Shown piece after piece: positions 9,235-18,521 of a stretch of 64,000 bases of DNA; the stretch's first letter is position 1, and the number at the start of each line of letters is the position of its first letter. This DNA is from Bordetella genomosp. 9 (lineage in GTDB: Bacteria > Pseudomonadota > Gammaproteobacteria > Burkholderiales > Burkholderiaceae_B): the NCBI RefSeq assembly GCF_002119725.1, contig NZ_CP021109.1, positions 744,001 through 808,000 of the forward strand, in the 5' to 3' direction. The notes under the pieces are model-generated. The model was given only the letters and a program-made list of their open reading frames with translations, was not told where the DNA came from and made no database searches. The translations under genes were made by a program, and so were the position numbers.

Positions 9235-10622
9235 GCAATGCAAACCGCCTTTGGGCGGCCGACGCGCTGCTGCCCGGCGGCTGGGCCCGCGGCGTGACGC
9301 TGGCATGGGACGAGCAGGGTCGCCTGACCGACGTGCGGGCGGGCACCGAACCGGCGCCGGGCGTCGCCACGGCCAAGGGTCCGCTGCTGCCCGGCATGCC
9401 CAATCTGCATTCGCACGCCTTCCAGCGCGGCTTCTGCGGGCTGACCGAGTATCGCGGCGAGGCGGCGGACAGCTTCTGGAGCTGGCGCGAACGGATGTAC
9501 CGCTGCGCAGCCCGGCTGGATCCCGGGCAGGCGGAGACGATCGCCACCTGGCTCTACGCCGAGATGCTCGAAGCCGGCTATACGCACGTGTGCGAATTCC
9601 ATTATCTGCACCACGACAAGGACGGCCGCCCCTATGCCGATGCCCCCGAGATGGCGATGGCCCTGCTGCGGGCCGCTGCGCGTGCAGGCATCGGCATGAC
9701 GCTGTTGCCGGTCCTTTACCAGACCGGCAATTTCGGCGGGGCGGCGCCCCATGCCGGGCAGCGCCGCTTCCTGCACGACACGGAGGCCATGATGCGGCTC
9801 CTGGAAACCCTGAAGCCGCTTTGCGACGCCCAGGGCGCGCGGCTTGGTCTGGCGCCCCATTCGCTGCGCGCCGTACCGCCGGCGTCCCTGCGCGATGCGC
9901 TGGCGGGCCTGGATGCGCTGGACCCCACGGCGCCCGTGCATATCCACATCGCCGAACAGGTCAAGGAAGTGGAAGACTGCATTGTGTGGAGCGGCCTGCC
10001 GCCCGTGCGCTGGCTGCTGGAGAACGTTGCGGTGGGGCCGCGCTGGTGCCTGGTCCATGCCACGCACATGCGCGCGGACGAAGCGCGCGATGCGGCGCGC
10101 ACCGGCGCAGTGGCCGGGCTGTGCCCCACGACGGAGGCAAACCTGGGCGACGGCTTTTTCGACATGGCGCATTGGCGGGAGGAAGGCGGGATGTGGGGCA
10201 TCGGCTCGGACAGCCATTCCACCGTCAACGCGGCCGAGGAGCTGCAGTGGCTGGAGTACGGTCTGCGCCTGACCACGCGTCAGCGCAACGTGATGGCCGA
10301 GAACGCGCACCCGCACGTGGCGACCGCCATGACGCTGGCCGCCGTGGCTGGCGGGGCGCGCGCCAGCGGCAGGCCGCTGGCCGGCATGGCGCCGGGCCAG
10401 CAGGCGGACTTCGTCGAACTGGACCCCGGCCATATCGCGCTGGCGGGACTGGACGCGCGCGACATGCTTTCGGCGCACGTCTTCGGCAGCCACCGCACCT
10501 CGGCGATCCGCACCGTCTGGGTGGGCGGCGTGCCGCGCGTGCGCGACGGCCGCCACAGCCTGCGCGAGGCCGCGATGACGGCCTTCGTCCGGGTCCGGCG
10601 CGCCTTGGCCGCCGAGACCTGA
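9231..10622 (+). CDS. hutF: Formimidoylglutamate deiminase
   Basis: The enzyme hydrolyses N-formimidoyl-L-glutamate to N-formyl-L-glutamate and ammonia in the five-step histidine route. The 463-residue amidohydrolase has the metal-binding LPGMPNLHSHAFQR, later His residues in IHIAEQ and LVHATHM, and the catalytic Asp in GIGSDSHSTVNAAEE. The domain order is the usual beta-sandwich, TIM barrel, beta-sandwich. It is translationally coupled to hutD and followed by hutG, which uses its product. Confidence 0.94.
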   Translation: MSNANRLWAADALLPGGWARGVTLAWDEQGRLTDVRAGTEPAPGVATAKGPLLPGMPNLHSHAFQRGFCGLTEYRGEAADSFWSWRERMYRCAARLDPGQAETIATWLYAEMLEAGYTHVCEFHYLHHDKDGRPYADAPEMAMALLRAAARAGIGMTLLPVLYQTGNFGGAAPHAGQRRFLHDTEAMMRLLETLKPLCDAQGARLGLAPHSLRAVPPASLRDALAGLDALDPTAPVHIHIAEQVKEVEDCIVWSGLPPVRWLLENVAVGPRWCLVHATHMRADEARDAARTGAVAGLCPTTEANLGDGFFDMAHWREEGGMWGIGSDSHSTVNAAEELQWLEYGLRLTTRQRNVMAENAHPHVATAMTLAAVAGGARASGRPLAGMAPGQQADFVELDPGHIALAGLDARDMLSAHVFGSHRTSAIRTVWVGGVPRVRDGRHSLREAAMTAFVRVRRALAAET

Positions 10623-10745
10623 GCCGCCCATTCATGGCCGCGGCGCATGGGCCGTGCAGCGGCCGATCAACCGCCCCGGCGCTTTCCGGCATCGAAGGCG
10701 CCGGCGGCGAACCCGCACGATTCATCATCCGTGGAGGTACATCCA

Positions 10746-11597
10746 ATGTCCCAGTCCATCAAGCAGAACGCGGCCGATACGCAGGAAGGCCACCCGCTGT
10801 TCAAGTTCAGGCAAGGCACCGCTCCCTTGCTGGTCTCGATGCCGCACGTCGGCACCTATGCGCCCCCGGACATCGCCGCGCGCTGGACCGACGAAGCGCG
10901 CCATGTGCCGGATACGGATTGGCATCTGGAGCGGCTCTACGATTTCGTGGTGGAGATGGGCGCGTCGGTGCTGGTTGCCACGCATTCGCGCTACGTGGTG
11001 GACCTGAACCGTCCGCCAGATGGCAGCAGCCTTTATCCCGGGCAGAGCGTGACCGGTCTGTGCCCCGTCGACACCTTCGATGACACGCCGATCTATCGCG
11101 ACCCCGGCGACCTGCCCGGCGACGCAGAGGTGGCGGCCCGGCGCGCCACGTTCTGGCAGCCCTATCACGACCAGCTCGCGAAGGAGCTGGCCCGCCTGCG
11201 CGCCGAGCACGGCCGGGTCCTGCTGTGGGACGCGCACTCCATCCGTTCCGTGCTGCCGCGCTTCTTCGAGGGAAAGCTGACCGACCTGAACCTCGGCACG
11301 GGCAAGGGTTCGAGCTGCGATGCCAATGTCGCGCAAGCCGTCCATGCGATCGCGCAGGAAGGTCTGGCGCAAGGCTATACCAGCGTGCTGAACGGACGCT
11401 TCACCGGCGGCTACATCACCCGTCACTACGGAAAGCCGGAGCAGGGCATTCATGCCATTCAGCTGGAAATGACCCAGTCCAGCTATATGCAGGAAGTCTT
11501 GCCCTTCGACTACCTGCCGGATACCGCCGCACGCATCCAGCCGCTGCTGCGGCGCATGGTGCAGACGGCCCTGGATGGCGTGATGCGGTTGGGCTAG
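10746..11597 (+). CDS. hutG: N-formylglutamate deformylase
   Basis: The enzyme hydrolyses N-formylglutamate to glutamate and formate, the last step after HutF. The 283-residue protein has family features PLLVSMPHVGTY, DTDWHLERLYDF, VDLNRPPDG, LLWDAHSIRS and GGYITRHYG. The ATG at 10746 has GGAGG about 10 nt upstream; the in-frame extension before it is not family-like. hutH, hutU and hutI are not in the window, so the upstream steps must be encoded elsewhere. Confidence 0.94.
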   Translation: MSQSIKQNAADTQEGHPLFKFRQGTAPLLVSMPHVGTYAPPDIAARWTDEARHVPDTDWHLERLYDFVVEMGASVLVATHSRYVVDLNRPPDGSSLYPGQSVTGLCPVDTFDDTPIYRDPGDLPGDAEVAARRATFWQPYHDQLAKELARLRAEHGRVLLWDAHSIRSVLPRFFEGKLTDLNLGTGKGSSCDANVAQAVHAIAQEGLAQGYTSVLNGRFTGGYITRHYGKPEQGIHAIQLEMTQSSYMQEVLPFDYLPDTAARIQPLLRRMVQTALDGVMRLG

Positions 11598-11675
11598 GGG
11601 CGGCGTCCGGCGCTTGCGCGCTTCATGGTTTGCGGCGCGCTATATTGCTGCGGACATCCCTATTGAGCGCGAGCC

Positions 11676-12542
11676 ATGAACACATCGCCCCCGGCCGGCC
11701 GCATGCCGGTCTATTTCCTTTCGCATGGCGGCGGCCCGTGGCCGTACATGGAAGGGCCGATGCGGCGGCATTTCCAGTTGCTGGAGCAGTCGCTGCAGGA
11801 CATCCCCAGGCAGCTGCCCGGCCGGCCCAAGGCGGTGCTGGTGGTCTCCGGCCATTGGGAGGCGCCGGCGTTCACCGTGTCGGCCTCGCCGCAACCCGGC
11901 ATGGTGTTCGACTACTACGGATTCCCGGACTACACCTACCGCATCAGTTACCCGGCGCCGGGCTCGCCGGCGTTGGCCGAGCGCGCCCGCCGTCTGCTGA
12001 CGGATGCGGGCTGGGACGCGCAAAGCGATCCGGATCGCGGGTTCGACCACGGGACCTTCAGCATGTTGAAGCCCATCTACCCGGATGCGGATATGCCGGT
12101 CGTGCAGCTGTCCATGAAGGCCGATATGGATCCCGCCGAACACATCGCCGCCGGCGAGGCGCTGGCGCCGCTGCGCGACGAGGGCGTGCTGATCCTGGGC
12201 AGCGGGCTCAGCTATCACAACCTGCGTCAATGGGGCCCCGCCGCGAAGGCGCCGTCCGAGGCTTTCGACGGCTGGCTGCGGCAGGTTCTGCTGGATTCCG
12301 GTCCGCAGGCGCGGCGCGATGCGTTGCTGCATTGGGAAAGCGCGCCCGCGGCGCGTCAGGCCCATCCGCGCGAAGACCATTTGATTCCCTTGATGGTGGC
12401 GGTGGGCGCCGCGGGCAGCGATCCCGCCACCTGCGTCTATGGCGAATCGTTCATGGGCGCCATCGCGGCGGCCAGCTACCGGTTCGGCCACGACCGCACG
12501 CCCACGGCGTTTGACGTTCGCGGCCAGGCGCTGGCGGCGTAG
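11676..12542 (+). CDS. LigB/DODA-type extradiol ring-cleavage dioxygenase
   Basis: A 288-residue class III extradiol dioxygenase resembling DOPA 4,5-dioxygenase and E. coli YgiD. Metal-ligand histidines are visible in LSHGGGP and in VVSGHWE; conserved surroundings include GFDHGTFS and GSGLSYHNLRQWG. It opens a catechol-type ring; the substrate cannot be told from sequence. Its last 92 bp overlap the 3' end of the convergent AraC gene. No other aromatic-pathway gene is beside it. Confidence 0.85.
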   Translation: MNTSPPAGRMPVYFLSHGGGPWPYMEGPMRRHFQLLEQSLQDIPRQLPGRPKAVLVVSGHWEAPAFTVSASPQPGMVFDYYGFPDYTYRISYPAPGSPALAERARRLLTDAGWDAQSDPDRGFDHGTFSMLKPIYPDADMPVVQLSMKADMDPAEHIAAGEALAPLRDEGVLILGSGLSYHNLRQWGPAAKAPSEAFDGWLRQVLLDSGPQARRDALLHWESAPAARQAHPREDHLIPLMVAVGAAGSDPATCVYGESFMGAIAAASYRFGHDRTPTAFDVRGQALAA

Positions 12543-13368
12543 ACCCAAGCGACGGCGGAGTCCGCCCGGCGAAGGCCGACGGCGTCTGGCCGAGCGCCTT
12601 GCGGAACATGCTGGTGAATGCGCTGGGGCTGTCGTAGCCCAGTTCCAGGGCGACCCGGGTGACCGGCGCGCCGCGCGACAAGTGCGACAGGGCGGCCATC
12701 AGGCAGGCCTGTTGACGCCATGCGCCGAAGGACATTCCGGTCTGTTGACGAAAAAAGCGACTGAAGGTGCGAGGGCTTTTGTTGAGCCACGCCGCCCATT
12801 CCTGCGGTGCGACGCGGATATGGGGTTGCGCCAGGAATGCCCGGCATAGCGCCGCCAGCGCAGGCTGCGCGGGAAGCGGCGCGAACAGCGGCAAGGTCTG
12901 CGCCGATCGCACTTCGTGCAGCAGCAGAAGCGCCAGCGCGCCGTCTCGGCCCTGGGCGTCGTAGCGGGCCGGCATGTCCGCGGAAGCGAGCAGGAGTTGA
13001 TGCAGCAGCGGGCTTACGAGCAGGACCTCGCAGCGCGACGTTGACCGGGGGGCGGCGGCGGGTTCGATGTACAGGCTGCGGGTGCTGACGCCGCGCATGC
13101 GCACGCGGTGGCGTTTGCCGGCGGGGATCCATACACCGGCATAGGGCGGGACGACCCAGGCGCCATCGTCCGTATCCACTTCCATCAAACCGGTCATGCC
13201 ATATAGGAATTGCGCGCGCCGATGGCTGTGGAAATCGAGCAGTGTGCCGGGCGCGTAATCGGTGCCTATCGCTAGCACGGGGCGGCGGACGCGGTCGACG
13301 GTGTGCAGGGCGACATTGCGCATGGCGTTGGAGGGTTGGCCGAAATGCGATGGTTCTTGTCCGGCCAT
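12451..13368 (-). CDS. AraC family regulator with N-terminal cupin
   Basis: The 305-residue protein has a cupin-type sensor (DFHSHRRAQFLYGMTG, VVPPYAGVWIPAGKRHRV) in the first ~110 residues and a double helix-turn-helix (about 185-270) with WAAWLNKSPRTFSRFFRQQTG and VALELGYDSPSAFTSMFRKALG. A family member would normally end soon after GQTPSAF; here about 35 further Arg/Pro-rich residues run antisense into the dioxygenase gene, which suggests loss of the old stop. Starts at 13368 or 13323 are both possible. It is divergent from the TauE/SafE gene. Confidence 0.88.
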   Translation of the reverse strand: MAGQEPSHFGQPSNAMRNVALHTVDRVRRPVLAIGTDYAPGTLLDFHSHRRAQFLYGMTGLMEVDTDDGAWVVPPYAGVWIPAGKRHRVRMRGVSTRSLYIEPAAAPRSTSRCEVLLVSPLLHQLLLASADMPARYDAQGRDGALALLLLHEVRSAQTLPLFAPLPAQPALAALCRAFLAQPHIRVAPQEWAAWLNKSPRTFSRFFRQQTGMSFGAWRQQACLMAALSHLSRGAPVTRVALELGYDSPSAFTSMFRKALGQTPSAFAGRTPPSLGSTPPAPGRERQTPWACGRGRTGSWPPRWRP

Positions 13369-13431
13369 CGCGAGCCGGACAGAACGGGAAAGGCCATCAT
13401 ACGCCTTCGTTTTTCATTGCGGTGACGCGTC

Positions 13432-14238
13432 ATGTATGGGCTTTTGCTGGTTTTCGGCTGTCTGGCGGGGGTGACGACCGTGCTGTTCGGTTTCGGCGGC
13501 GGGTTCGTCGTGGTGCCCTTGCTGTACGCAATGTTGGCGGCATCCCATGCGCCCGATACGGCGATCGCCCGGAACGCAATGCATATCGCGGTGGCGACGT
13601 CGACTTGCGTAATGATTTTCGGAGCGTCGATGGCAACCTGGCGCCATCATCGCGCGCGGACTTTGGCTTGGGAGCATGTGCGGCCGCTGGCGGCTTATAT
13701 CGCGGCCGGTGCGGTGGCCGGCGCCGCGGCCGCGGTGTCGCTGAGCGGGGACTGGGTCCGCTGGGCCTTCGTCGCCTACCTGGCCGCAACGATCCTGGAT
13801 AGCCTGCTCAGGCCGGGATTTCTTCACGACGCGTCCGAACGCATCCGGCCGATGAGCCGGTTGGCCACGGCGGCCGCCGGCATCATTATCGGGACGATAG
13901 CGGCCTTTCTGGGCGTGGGCGGCAGCGTCATGACGGTTCCCCTGATGCGCCGCCGCGGCGCCAGCATGACGGCGGCGACCGCCATGGCCAACCCCTTGTC
14001 CCTGCCGATGGCGCTGACCGGCACGGCCACCTATGTATTGATGCAAGACCAAAGTCATGCGCTTGGCGCCTGGTATGCGGGCTATGTCGATGTGCGCGCC
14101 TTCGTGGTCCTGGCCGCCGGGTCGTGGCTCGGGATCCGCGTGGCTTCGCGCTGGATCGGCCGTATCCCCGATGCGCTGCACGCGCGTATCTATCTTCTCC
14201 TGCTGACCGTCGTGCTGGCCGTCATGGTCGTGGCTTAG
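13432..14238 (+). CDS. Sulfite exporter TauE/SafE family permease
   Basis: A 268-residue membrane protein with about eight helices in two repeated halves, each with the family's Gly-rich motif: GVTTVLFGFGGGFVVVPLL at the start and TIAAFLGVGGSVMTVPLM in the middle. Members export sulfite, sulfoacetate or other organic anions; the cargo here is unknown. It is divergent from the AraC gene, 63 bp apart, so that regulator probably controls it. The sulfite oxidase genes lie 48 kb away. Confidence 0.9.
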   Translation: MYGLLLVFGCLAGVTTVLFGFGGGFVVVPLLYAMLAASHAPDTAIARNAMHIAVATSTCVMIFGASMATWRHHRARTLAWEHVRPLAAYIAAGAVAGAAAAVSLSGDWVRWAFVAYLAATILDSLLRPGFLHDASERIRPMSRLATAAAGIIIGTIAAFLGVGGSVMTVPLMRRRGASMTAATAMANPLSLPMALTGTATYVLMQDQSHALGAWYAGYVDVRAFVVLAAGSWLGIRVASRWIGRIPDALHARIYLLLLTVVLAVMVVA

Positions 14239-14367
14239 CGCAGTCGGCCCTGCGGGTCCGTCGTTTGCTAATGCGATGATCGGCGCCGGCCGCGATGGCC
14301 GGCATTGCCATTGGCTATTCCTTTGTCCGGCGCGCATCCCAGCGGCGCCGCTTTACGGAGAAATCGC

Positions 14368-15498
14368 ATGACGCTTGCAAAAGCTTTGACCGGCATTGCG
14401 CGGATTGCGTCGGCCTGCCTGGCGATTGCCATCATCCAGGGTTGCGCGACGCATCAGGAATCGAACGAGGCGCTGGTGCCCATGTTCCAGGGGCAGCGGG
14501 TGTGGAATGGCGTGACGACCACGCCGGAGGGGCGCGTATTCGTCAGCTACCCGCAGGCCGATGGCGCCGGTATGCAGGTCGCCGAGCTCGATGCCCAAGG
14601 GCGGCCCTATCCTTTCCCTGACGCAACGTGGAACGCGCCGCAGGACTGGAGCGCCGGCACGGTGGGCAGCGGCTTCGTCCACGTGAACGCCTTGCGCATT
14701 GGCCCGGATGGCAATCTGTGGATCGTGGACGCGGGCGCGCCGGGACTCGGCAAGCCGGCGGTGAAGGGCGGCGCCCGACTGTTCCGCTTCGAACCGCAAA
14801 GCCGCCGTTTGATCCAGACCTTCGATCTGGCCAGCGCGGTGCACCCTTATAGCTATATCGACGACATCCGCTTCAACGGACGGTTCATCTACATCACCGA
14901 CGCCGGCGCGCCCGGGCTGATCGTGCTCGACACGCAGTCCGGCACCGTGCGCCGCGTGCTGGACGGCAACCGCTCGGTGGTGGCTTCGCGTCCCCTGCGC
15001 GCCGATGGCCGCGCGGTCACCGACGCGAAGGGGCAGCCGTTGCGCGTGCACGCCGATCAGCTGGAGGTTTCGCCGGACGGGCAGTGGCTGTACTTCCAGC
15101 CGGCTTCGGGGCCCATGGCGCGTATCGCCACGCGCTGGCTGAACGACCCCACCGTGTCCGAAAAGGAAATCGAATCGCACGTCGAACTGGCCTGGGCCGA
15201 TACGCCGAGCACCGGCGGCACCGCAATCGACGCGAACGGCAATCTGTACGTGACGGATACGGACAAGCGCCGCATCCTGCGCGTCTCGCCCGAGGGCAAG
15301 ATCTCCACGCTGATCCAGGACGACAGGCTGATCTGGGCCGACGCGTTGTGGATCGATCGCGAAGGCTACCTGTGGATACCGGCATCGCAGCAGAACCTGA
15401 CGCCTGAATTCAATGGCGGCCGCATGGCGGTGCAGTACCCGGTGTGGATCTACAGGCTGCAGATTCACGCGCAGCCCAGCCCGCGGGATCATTCGTAG
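14368..15498 (+). CDS. Yellow/major royal jelly family lipoprotein (six-bladed beta-propeller)
   Basis: The 376-residue protein has a lipoprotein signal (AIIQGC, Cys near 27) and a Yellow/MRJP-type propeller. Characteristic stretches are VHVNALRIGPDGNLWIVD, SYIDDIRFN, DAGAPGLIVLD and the closing GNLYVTDTDKRRILR with WADALWIDREGYLW. Bacterial members are uncharacterised; they have been compared to lactonases and dopachrome-converting enzymes. The ATG at 14368 has ACGGAG upstream. It stands alone between the permease and a Bug receptor and is followed by a strong terminator. Confidence 0.8.
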   Translation: MTLAKALTGIARIASACLAIAIIQGCATHQESNEALVPMFQGQRVWNGVTTTPEGRVFVSYPQADGAGMQVAELDAQGRPYPFPDATWNAPQDWSAGTVGSGFVHVNALRIGPDGNLWIVDAGAPGLGKPAVKGGARLFRFEPQSRRLIQTFDLASAVHPYSYIDDIRFNGRFIYITDAGAPGLIVLDTQSGTVRRVLDGNRSVVASRPLRADGRAVTDAKGQPLRVHADQLEVSPDGQWLYFQPASGPMARIATRWLNDPTVSEKEIESHVELAWADTPSTGGTAIDANGNLYVTDTDKRRILRVSPEGKISTLIQDDRLIWADALWIDREGYLWIPASQQNLTPEFNGGRMAVQYPVWIYRLQIHAQPSPRDHS

Positions 15499-15519
15499 GC
15501 GCGGGTCTCGCGCACGCAG

Positions 15520-15559
15520 GCGAAGGCCGGAAGGGGCGTCCTTCCGGCCTTCGCTTATT
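15520..15559 (+). terminator. Rho-independent terminator after the Yellow-like gene
   Basis: A perfect 15-bp stem (15520-15534 with 15540-15554) closes a 5-nt GGCGT loop and is followed by TTATT. It separates this gene from the Bug receptor gene. Confidence 0.8.
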
Positions 15560-15632
15560 GTCGCCGCGCCGCGATATGATGACGCCGCGCCGCGCCCGCG
15601 GGGGGCGCGACAAAAGAATAGTGAGGAGCAGC

Positions 15633-16625
15633 ATGAAAACACTCGCACGCGGCCTGTTCGCCGCCGGCACGCTGGCCATCGCGTCGATGGCCGCCATGGG
15701 CGCCGCGTCCGCGCAGGAAGCGGCGGGATGGCCCGCCAAGCCGATCACCATCGTCGTTCCCTACGCGCCGGGCGGTTTCGCCGATACGCGCGTGCGGTTG
15801 ATCGCCAGCAAGCTCGAAGGCCGCCTTGGAAAGCCCGTGATCGTGGAGAACAAGGCCGGGGCGGGCGGGGTCGTCGGCACGACGTTCATCGCGCGCGCGA
15901 ATCCGGATGGCTACACCATCGGTACGGGCAATCTGGCGCCGATGGCCGTGAATCCCACGTTGATGCAGTCCATACCCTACGATCCCGCCAAGGATCTGGC
16001 GCCGGTCATCCTGATCGAGAACAGCCCCCTGGTGTTGAGCGTGAACAATTCGGTCAAGGCGAACAGCCTGAAGGAGCTGATCGCGCTGGCGCAGGCCGAA
16101 CCGGGCAAGCTGACTTTCGGGTCTTCCGGCATGGGCGGCGCGCACCATCTGTCCGGCGAGATGTTCCGGGAGCAGGCGCATATCGACATTACGCACGTGC
16201 CGTACAAGGGCGGCAACCTGGCTGCGACGGATTTGATGGGCGGCCACATCACCATGATGTTCGAAATGGGATACTCCGCGCTGCCTGCGATCCGCGGCGG
16301 CAAGGTGCGTCCCATCGCGGTCACGTCTTCGCATCGCCTGAAGGTGCTGCCTGACGTGCCGACGATGGCCGAGGCGGGCCTGCCCGGCTTCGAGTCGTAC
16401 AACTGGCAGGGCATCGTCGCGCCGGCCGGCACGCCGCGCCCCATCATCGACCGCCTGAATCAGGAACTGAATGCAGTGCTGAAGGATCCCGAAGTGGCCA
16501 AGGCCATCGAAGACACCGGCAGCGAGGCCGGCGGCGGCAGCCCCGAGGACTTCGGCGCGTTCATCAAGTCCGAAACCGCCAAGTGGGCGCACGTTATCAA
16601 GCAGGCCAACATCGCTCCCCAGTAA
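15633..16625 (+). CDS. Bug-type tripartite tricarboxylate receptor (TctC family)
   Basis: A 330-residue periplasmic solute receptor with a signal peptide (about 1-26, ending ASA-Q). Typical Bug motifs are VVPYAPGGFADTRVRLIA, DGYTIGTGN, HVPYKGGNLAATDLMGGHI and LPDVPTMAEAGLPGFE. Such receptors bind carboxylates or related small molecules and are far more numerous in Bordetella than the TctAB membrane parts, which are absent here. GTGAGGAG precedes the ATG. It is a single-gene unit bounded by terminators on both sides. Confidence 0.93.
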   Translation: MKTLARGLFAAGTLAIASMAAMGAASAQEAAGWPAKPITIVVPYAPGGFADTRVRLIASKLEGRLGKPVIVENKAGAGGVVGTTFIARANPDGYTIGTGNLAPMAVNPTLMQSIPYDPAKDLAPVILIENSPLVLSVNNSVKANSLKELIALAQAEPGKLTFGSSGMGGAHHLSGEMFREQAHIDITHVPYKGGNLAATDLMGGHITMMFEMGYSALPAIRGGKVRPIAVTSSHRLKVLPDVPTMAEAGLPGFESYNWQGIVAPAGTPRPIIDRLNQELNAVLKDPEVAKAIEDTGSEAGGGSPEDFGAFIKSETAKWAHVIKQANIAPQ

Positions 16626-16641
16626 GCGAGCGCAAGCCTGG

Positions 16642-16680
16642 AACGCCCCAAAACTTCATGGCGGGTTTTGGGGCGTTTTC
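16642..16680. terminator. Bidirectional terminator between Bug receptor and SDR
   Basis: CGCCCCAAAAC (16644-16654) pairs with GTTTTGGGGCG (16665-16675), extended by AA/TT, with TTTT following on the + strand and an A-rich start that gives a T-run on the - strand. It lies between two convergent genes and may serve both. Confidence 0.88.
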
Positions 16681-16706
16681 ATGATGGCGCCGCGTGCTGC
16701 GCGGCC

Positions 16707-17501
16707 CTACAGCGTCGCGCCGCCGTCCACGACCAGCAGCGCGCCCGTCACATACGCGGCCTCGTCCGAAGCCAGGAACAGCGCCGCCTTCGCCACGTCC
16801 CAGCAGGTGCCCTGGCGCCCCATGGGGCAGCGGGCATCGCGCTGGCGCATCGCTTCCGCAAAGCCTTCCGGGGGAAGGTCGCCGTACATCACGCGGATGT
16901 GCGGCGTGTCCATGTAGCCGGGCACCACGACGTTGCAGCGGATCTGGTCGGGCGCGTATTGGCGCGCAATGATGCGCGATACGTGGTTCAGGGCGGCCTT
17001 GGAAGAGTTGTAGGCCAGGTAGGGAATGCCGGTGTACTGCAGGCTCGCCGTGGACGATACGTTGACGATGCTGCCGCGTCCGCGCTGCTGCATGACCGGG
17101 ATGGCTTCCTTGCAAGCCAGGAACACGCTCTTCAGGTTGACGTCGTGGACCCGGTCCCAGGCGGCTTCGGGCGTGTCGACCGGGCCGCCCATGTATTCGA
17201 TACCGACGTTGTTGTGCAGGATGTCCAGTCCCTGCCAGCGGTCGGCGACAGCCCGCACCGTACGGGCGACGTCCTCGTGGCGGCTGACGTCGGCCTGCAG
17301 CGCGAAAGCATCGCCGCCTTCGTCTCGTATCATCGCCACGGTCGCTTCGGCCGCGTCCAGGTTCACGTCCGCCACCGCCACGCGCGCGCCTTCCCGCGCA
17401 TAGGTCAGGGCCACGGCCTGCCCGTTGCTGATTCCGATTTCGGGCAGCGACGCTCCGCCGCCCATCACCAGCGCAATCTTGTCCTGCAATCGGCCTTGCA
17501 T
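16707..17501 (-). CDS. SDR family NAD(P)-dependent oxidoreductase
   Basis: A 264-residue short-chain dehydrogenase with the full catalytic set: Asn in VNLKSVF, Ser in IVNVSSTAS, and Tyr/Lys in YNSSKAAL. The nucleotide loop is unusual, GGGASLPEIGISNGQA, longer than the classic TGxxxGIG. The acidic residue after beta-2 (VADVNLDAAE) favours NAD over NADP. Substrate unknown. It is convergent with the Bug gene and lies downstream of a LysR gene on the same strand. Confidence 0.9.
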   Translation of the reverse strand: MQGRLQDKIALVMGGGASLPEIGISNGQAVALTYAREGARVAVADVNLDAAEATVAMIRDEGGDAFALQADVSRHEDVARTVRAVADRWQGLDILHNNVGIEYMGGPVDTPEAAWDRVHDVNLKSVFLACKEAIPVMQQRGRGSIVNVSSTASLQYTGIPYLAYNSSKAALNHVSRIIARQYAPDQIRCNVVVPGYMDTPHIRVMYGDLPPEGFAEAMRQRDARCPMGRQGTCWDVAKAALFLASDEAAYVTGALLVVDGGATL

Positions 17502-17599
17502 GTCTGTCTTCCTCCTGGCCCGTTATGGGCTCGTTGCTTTTCCGGATGGGCCGCGGCGGATCGGGATCGCGGCGAGGCGATAACGATGCGGGGCCGCTG

Positions 17600-18481
17600 C
17601 TAGTTTAGAGGCGCGGCCAGGTTCTCCCGCAGCCACGTCACGGCGCTGCGCGCGCGCGGCGACAAGGGCCATTCCGATCGGTGGATCAGCCAGAGCCGAT
17701 CGACGACTGGCGTGCCGCATTCGACGATCTGGATGGCGTGCTGACGGCGGAAGGCGCGGTTGGCGTAGCGGGGCAGGACAGTGAATCCGAGCCCCCGGGC
17801 CACCGGCTCCAGGATCAGACCTACCTGATTGCTGAACCCCCGTACCGGGACGTCACGGATGCCCGGCGCGCCGGGGAAGCGCCGGCTGAGCAGCCGGCTT
17901 GCCATGGCTTGACCGTCGGGGTGGTCGATGAAGCCGAGACGAACGAGATCGTCCCATTGCTCGATGCGGGCGTCCGCGGGCGCAACCAGCTCCAAGGGTT
18001 CTTCGGCGAAGGGCTCCGCCGCCAGCCGCGGGTCGTCCGGCTTCATGGTCAGCACGCCCAGCTCGTAGCGGTTCTGCAGCACCGCTTCCAGCACTTCGAC
18101 GTCGGGCGCGAAACGATGGCGTATGGCAAGACCGGGTCGCAGCTGCTGCAGGTCCAGCAGCAGGGGATACAGCGCCAGGCCGATACTCCCCGGCGTGACG
18201 ATGCTGATGTCGCCGTGCGCTGCATCGGTGGAGCCCAGGCGCTGCCGCAGGTGCTGGCCGGCGCGCTCCACGTCGCGGCAGTATTGCAGCAGCGCCTCGC
18301 CTGCCGGCGTCAGTTCGATCTGGCGCGGCCGGCGTACGAGCAAGGGGCCCAGTTCCTGTTCCAGGTGGCGAACGTGCTGGCTGACGGCGGCCTGGGTCAG
18401 GCCCAGCCGGTCGGCCGTGCGGGTGAAGTGGCGCAATTCCGCCAGGACGGCGAAGGTGCGCAGCCATTGCGGCAGCAGCAT
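17600..18481 (-). CDS. LysR family transcriptional regulator
   Basis: The 293-residue protein has an N-terminal helix-turn-helix (about 17-36, RTADRLGLTQAAVSQHVRHL) and a substrate-binding-type sensor domain from about residue 90. It is divergent from the XenA-like ene-reductase, its probable target, and is followed 98 bp later by the SDR gene. A consensus -10 (TATAAT, leftward) lies at 18522-18527. Confidence 0.9.
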   Translation of the reverse strand: MLLPQWLRTFAVLAELRHFTRTADRLGLTQAAVSQHVRHLEQELGPLLVRRPRQIELTPAGEALLQYCRDVERAGQHLRQRLGSTDAAHGDISIVTPGSIGLALYPLLLDLQQLRPGLAIRHRFAPDVEVLEAVLQNRYELGVLTMKPDDPRLAAEPFAEEPLELVAPADARIEQWDDLVRLGFIDHPDGQAMASRLLSRRFPGAPGIRDVPVRGFSNQVGLILEPVARGLGFTVLPRYANRAFRRQHAIQIVECGTPVVDRLWLIHRSEWPLSPRARSAVTWLRENLAAPLN

Positions 18482-18521
18482 AAGAAACTTTAATCAAATC
18501 TATAACGGATTGCCGGTTTTC

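Noticed and set aside
8921..11083. 720-codon + strand ORF
   Set aside because: Out of frame with hutD, hutF and hutG, which have recognisable active sites and overlapping starts.
14285..14303. GCCGGCC/GGCCGGC hairpin after the TauE/SafE gene
   Set aside because: No T-run follows and GC hairpins of this size are common in this base composition, so it is not called a terminator.
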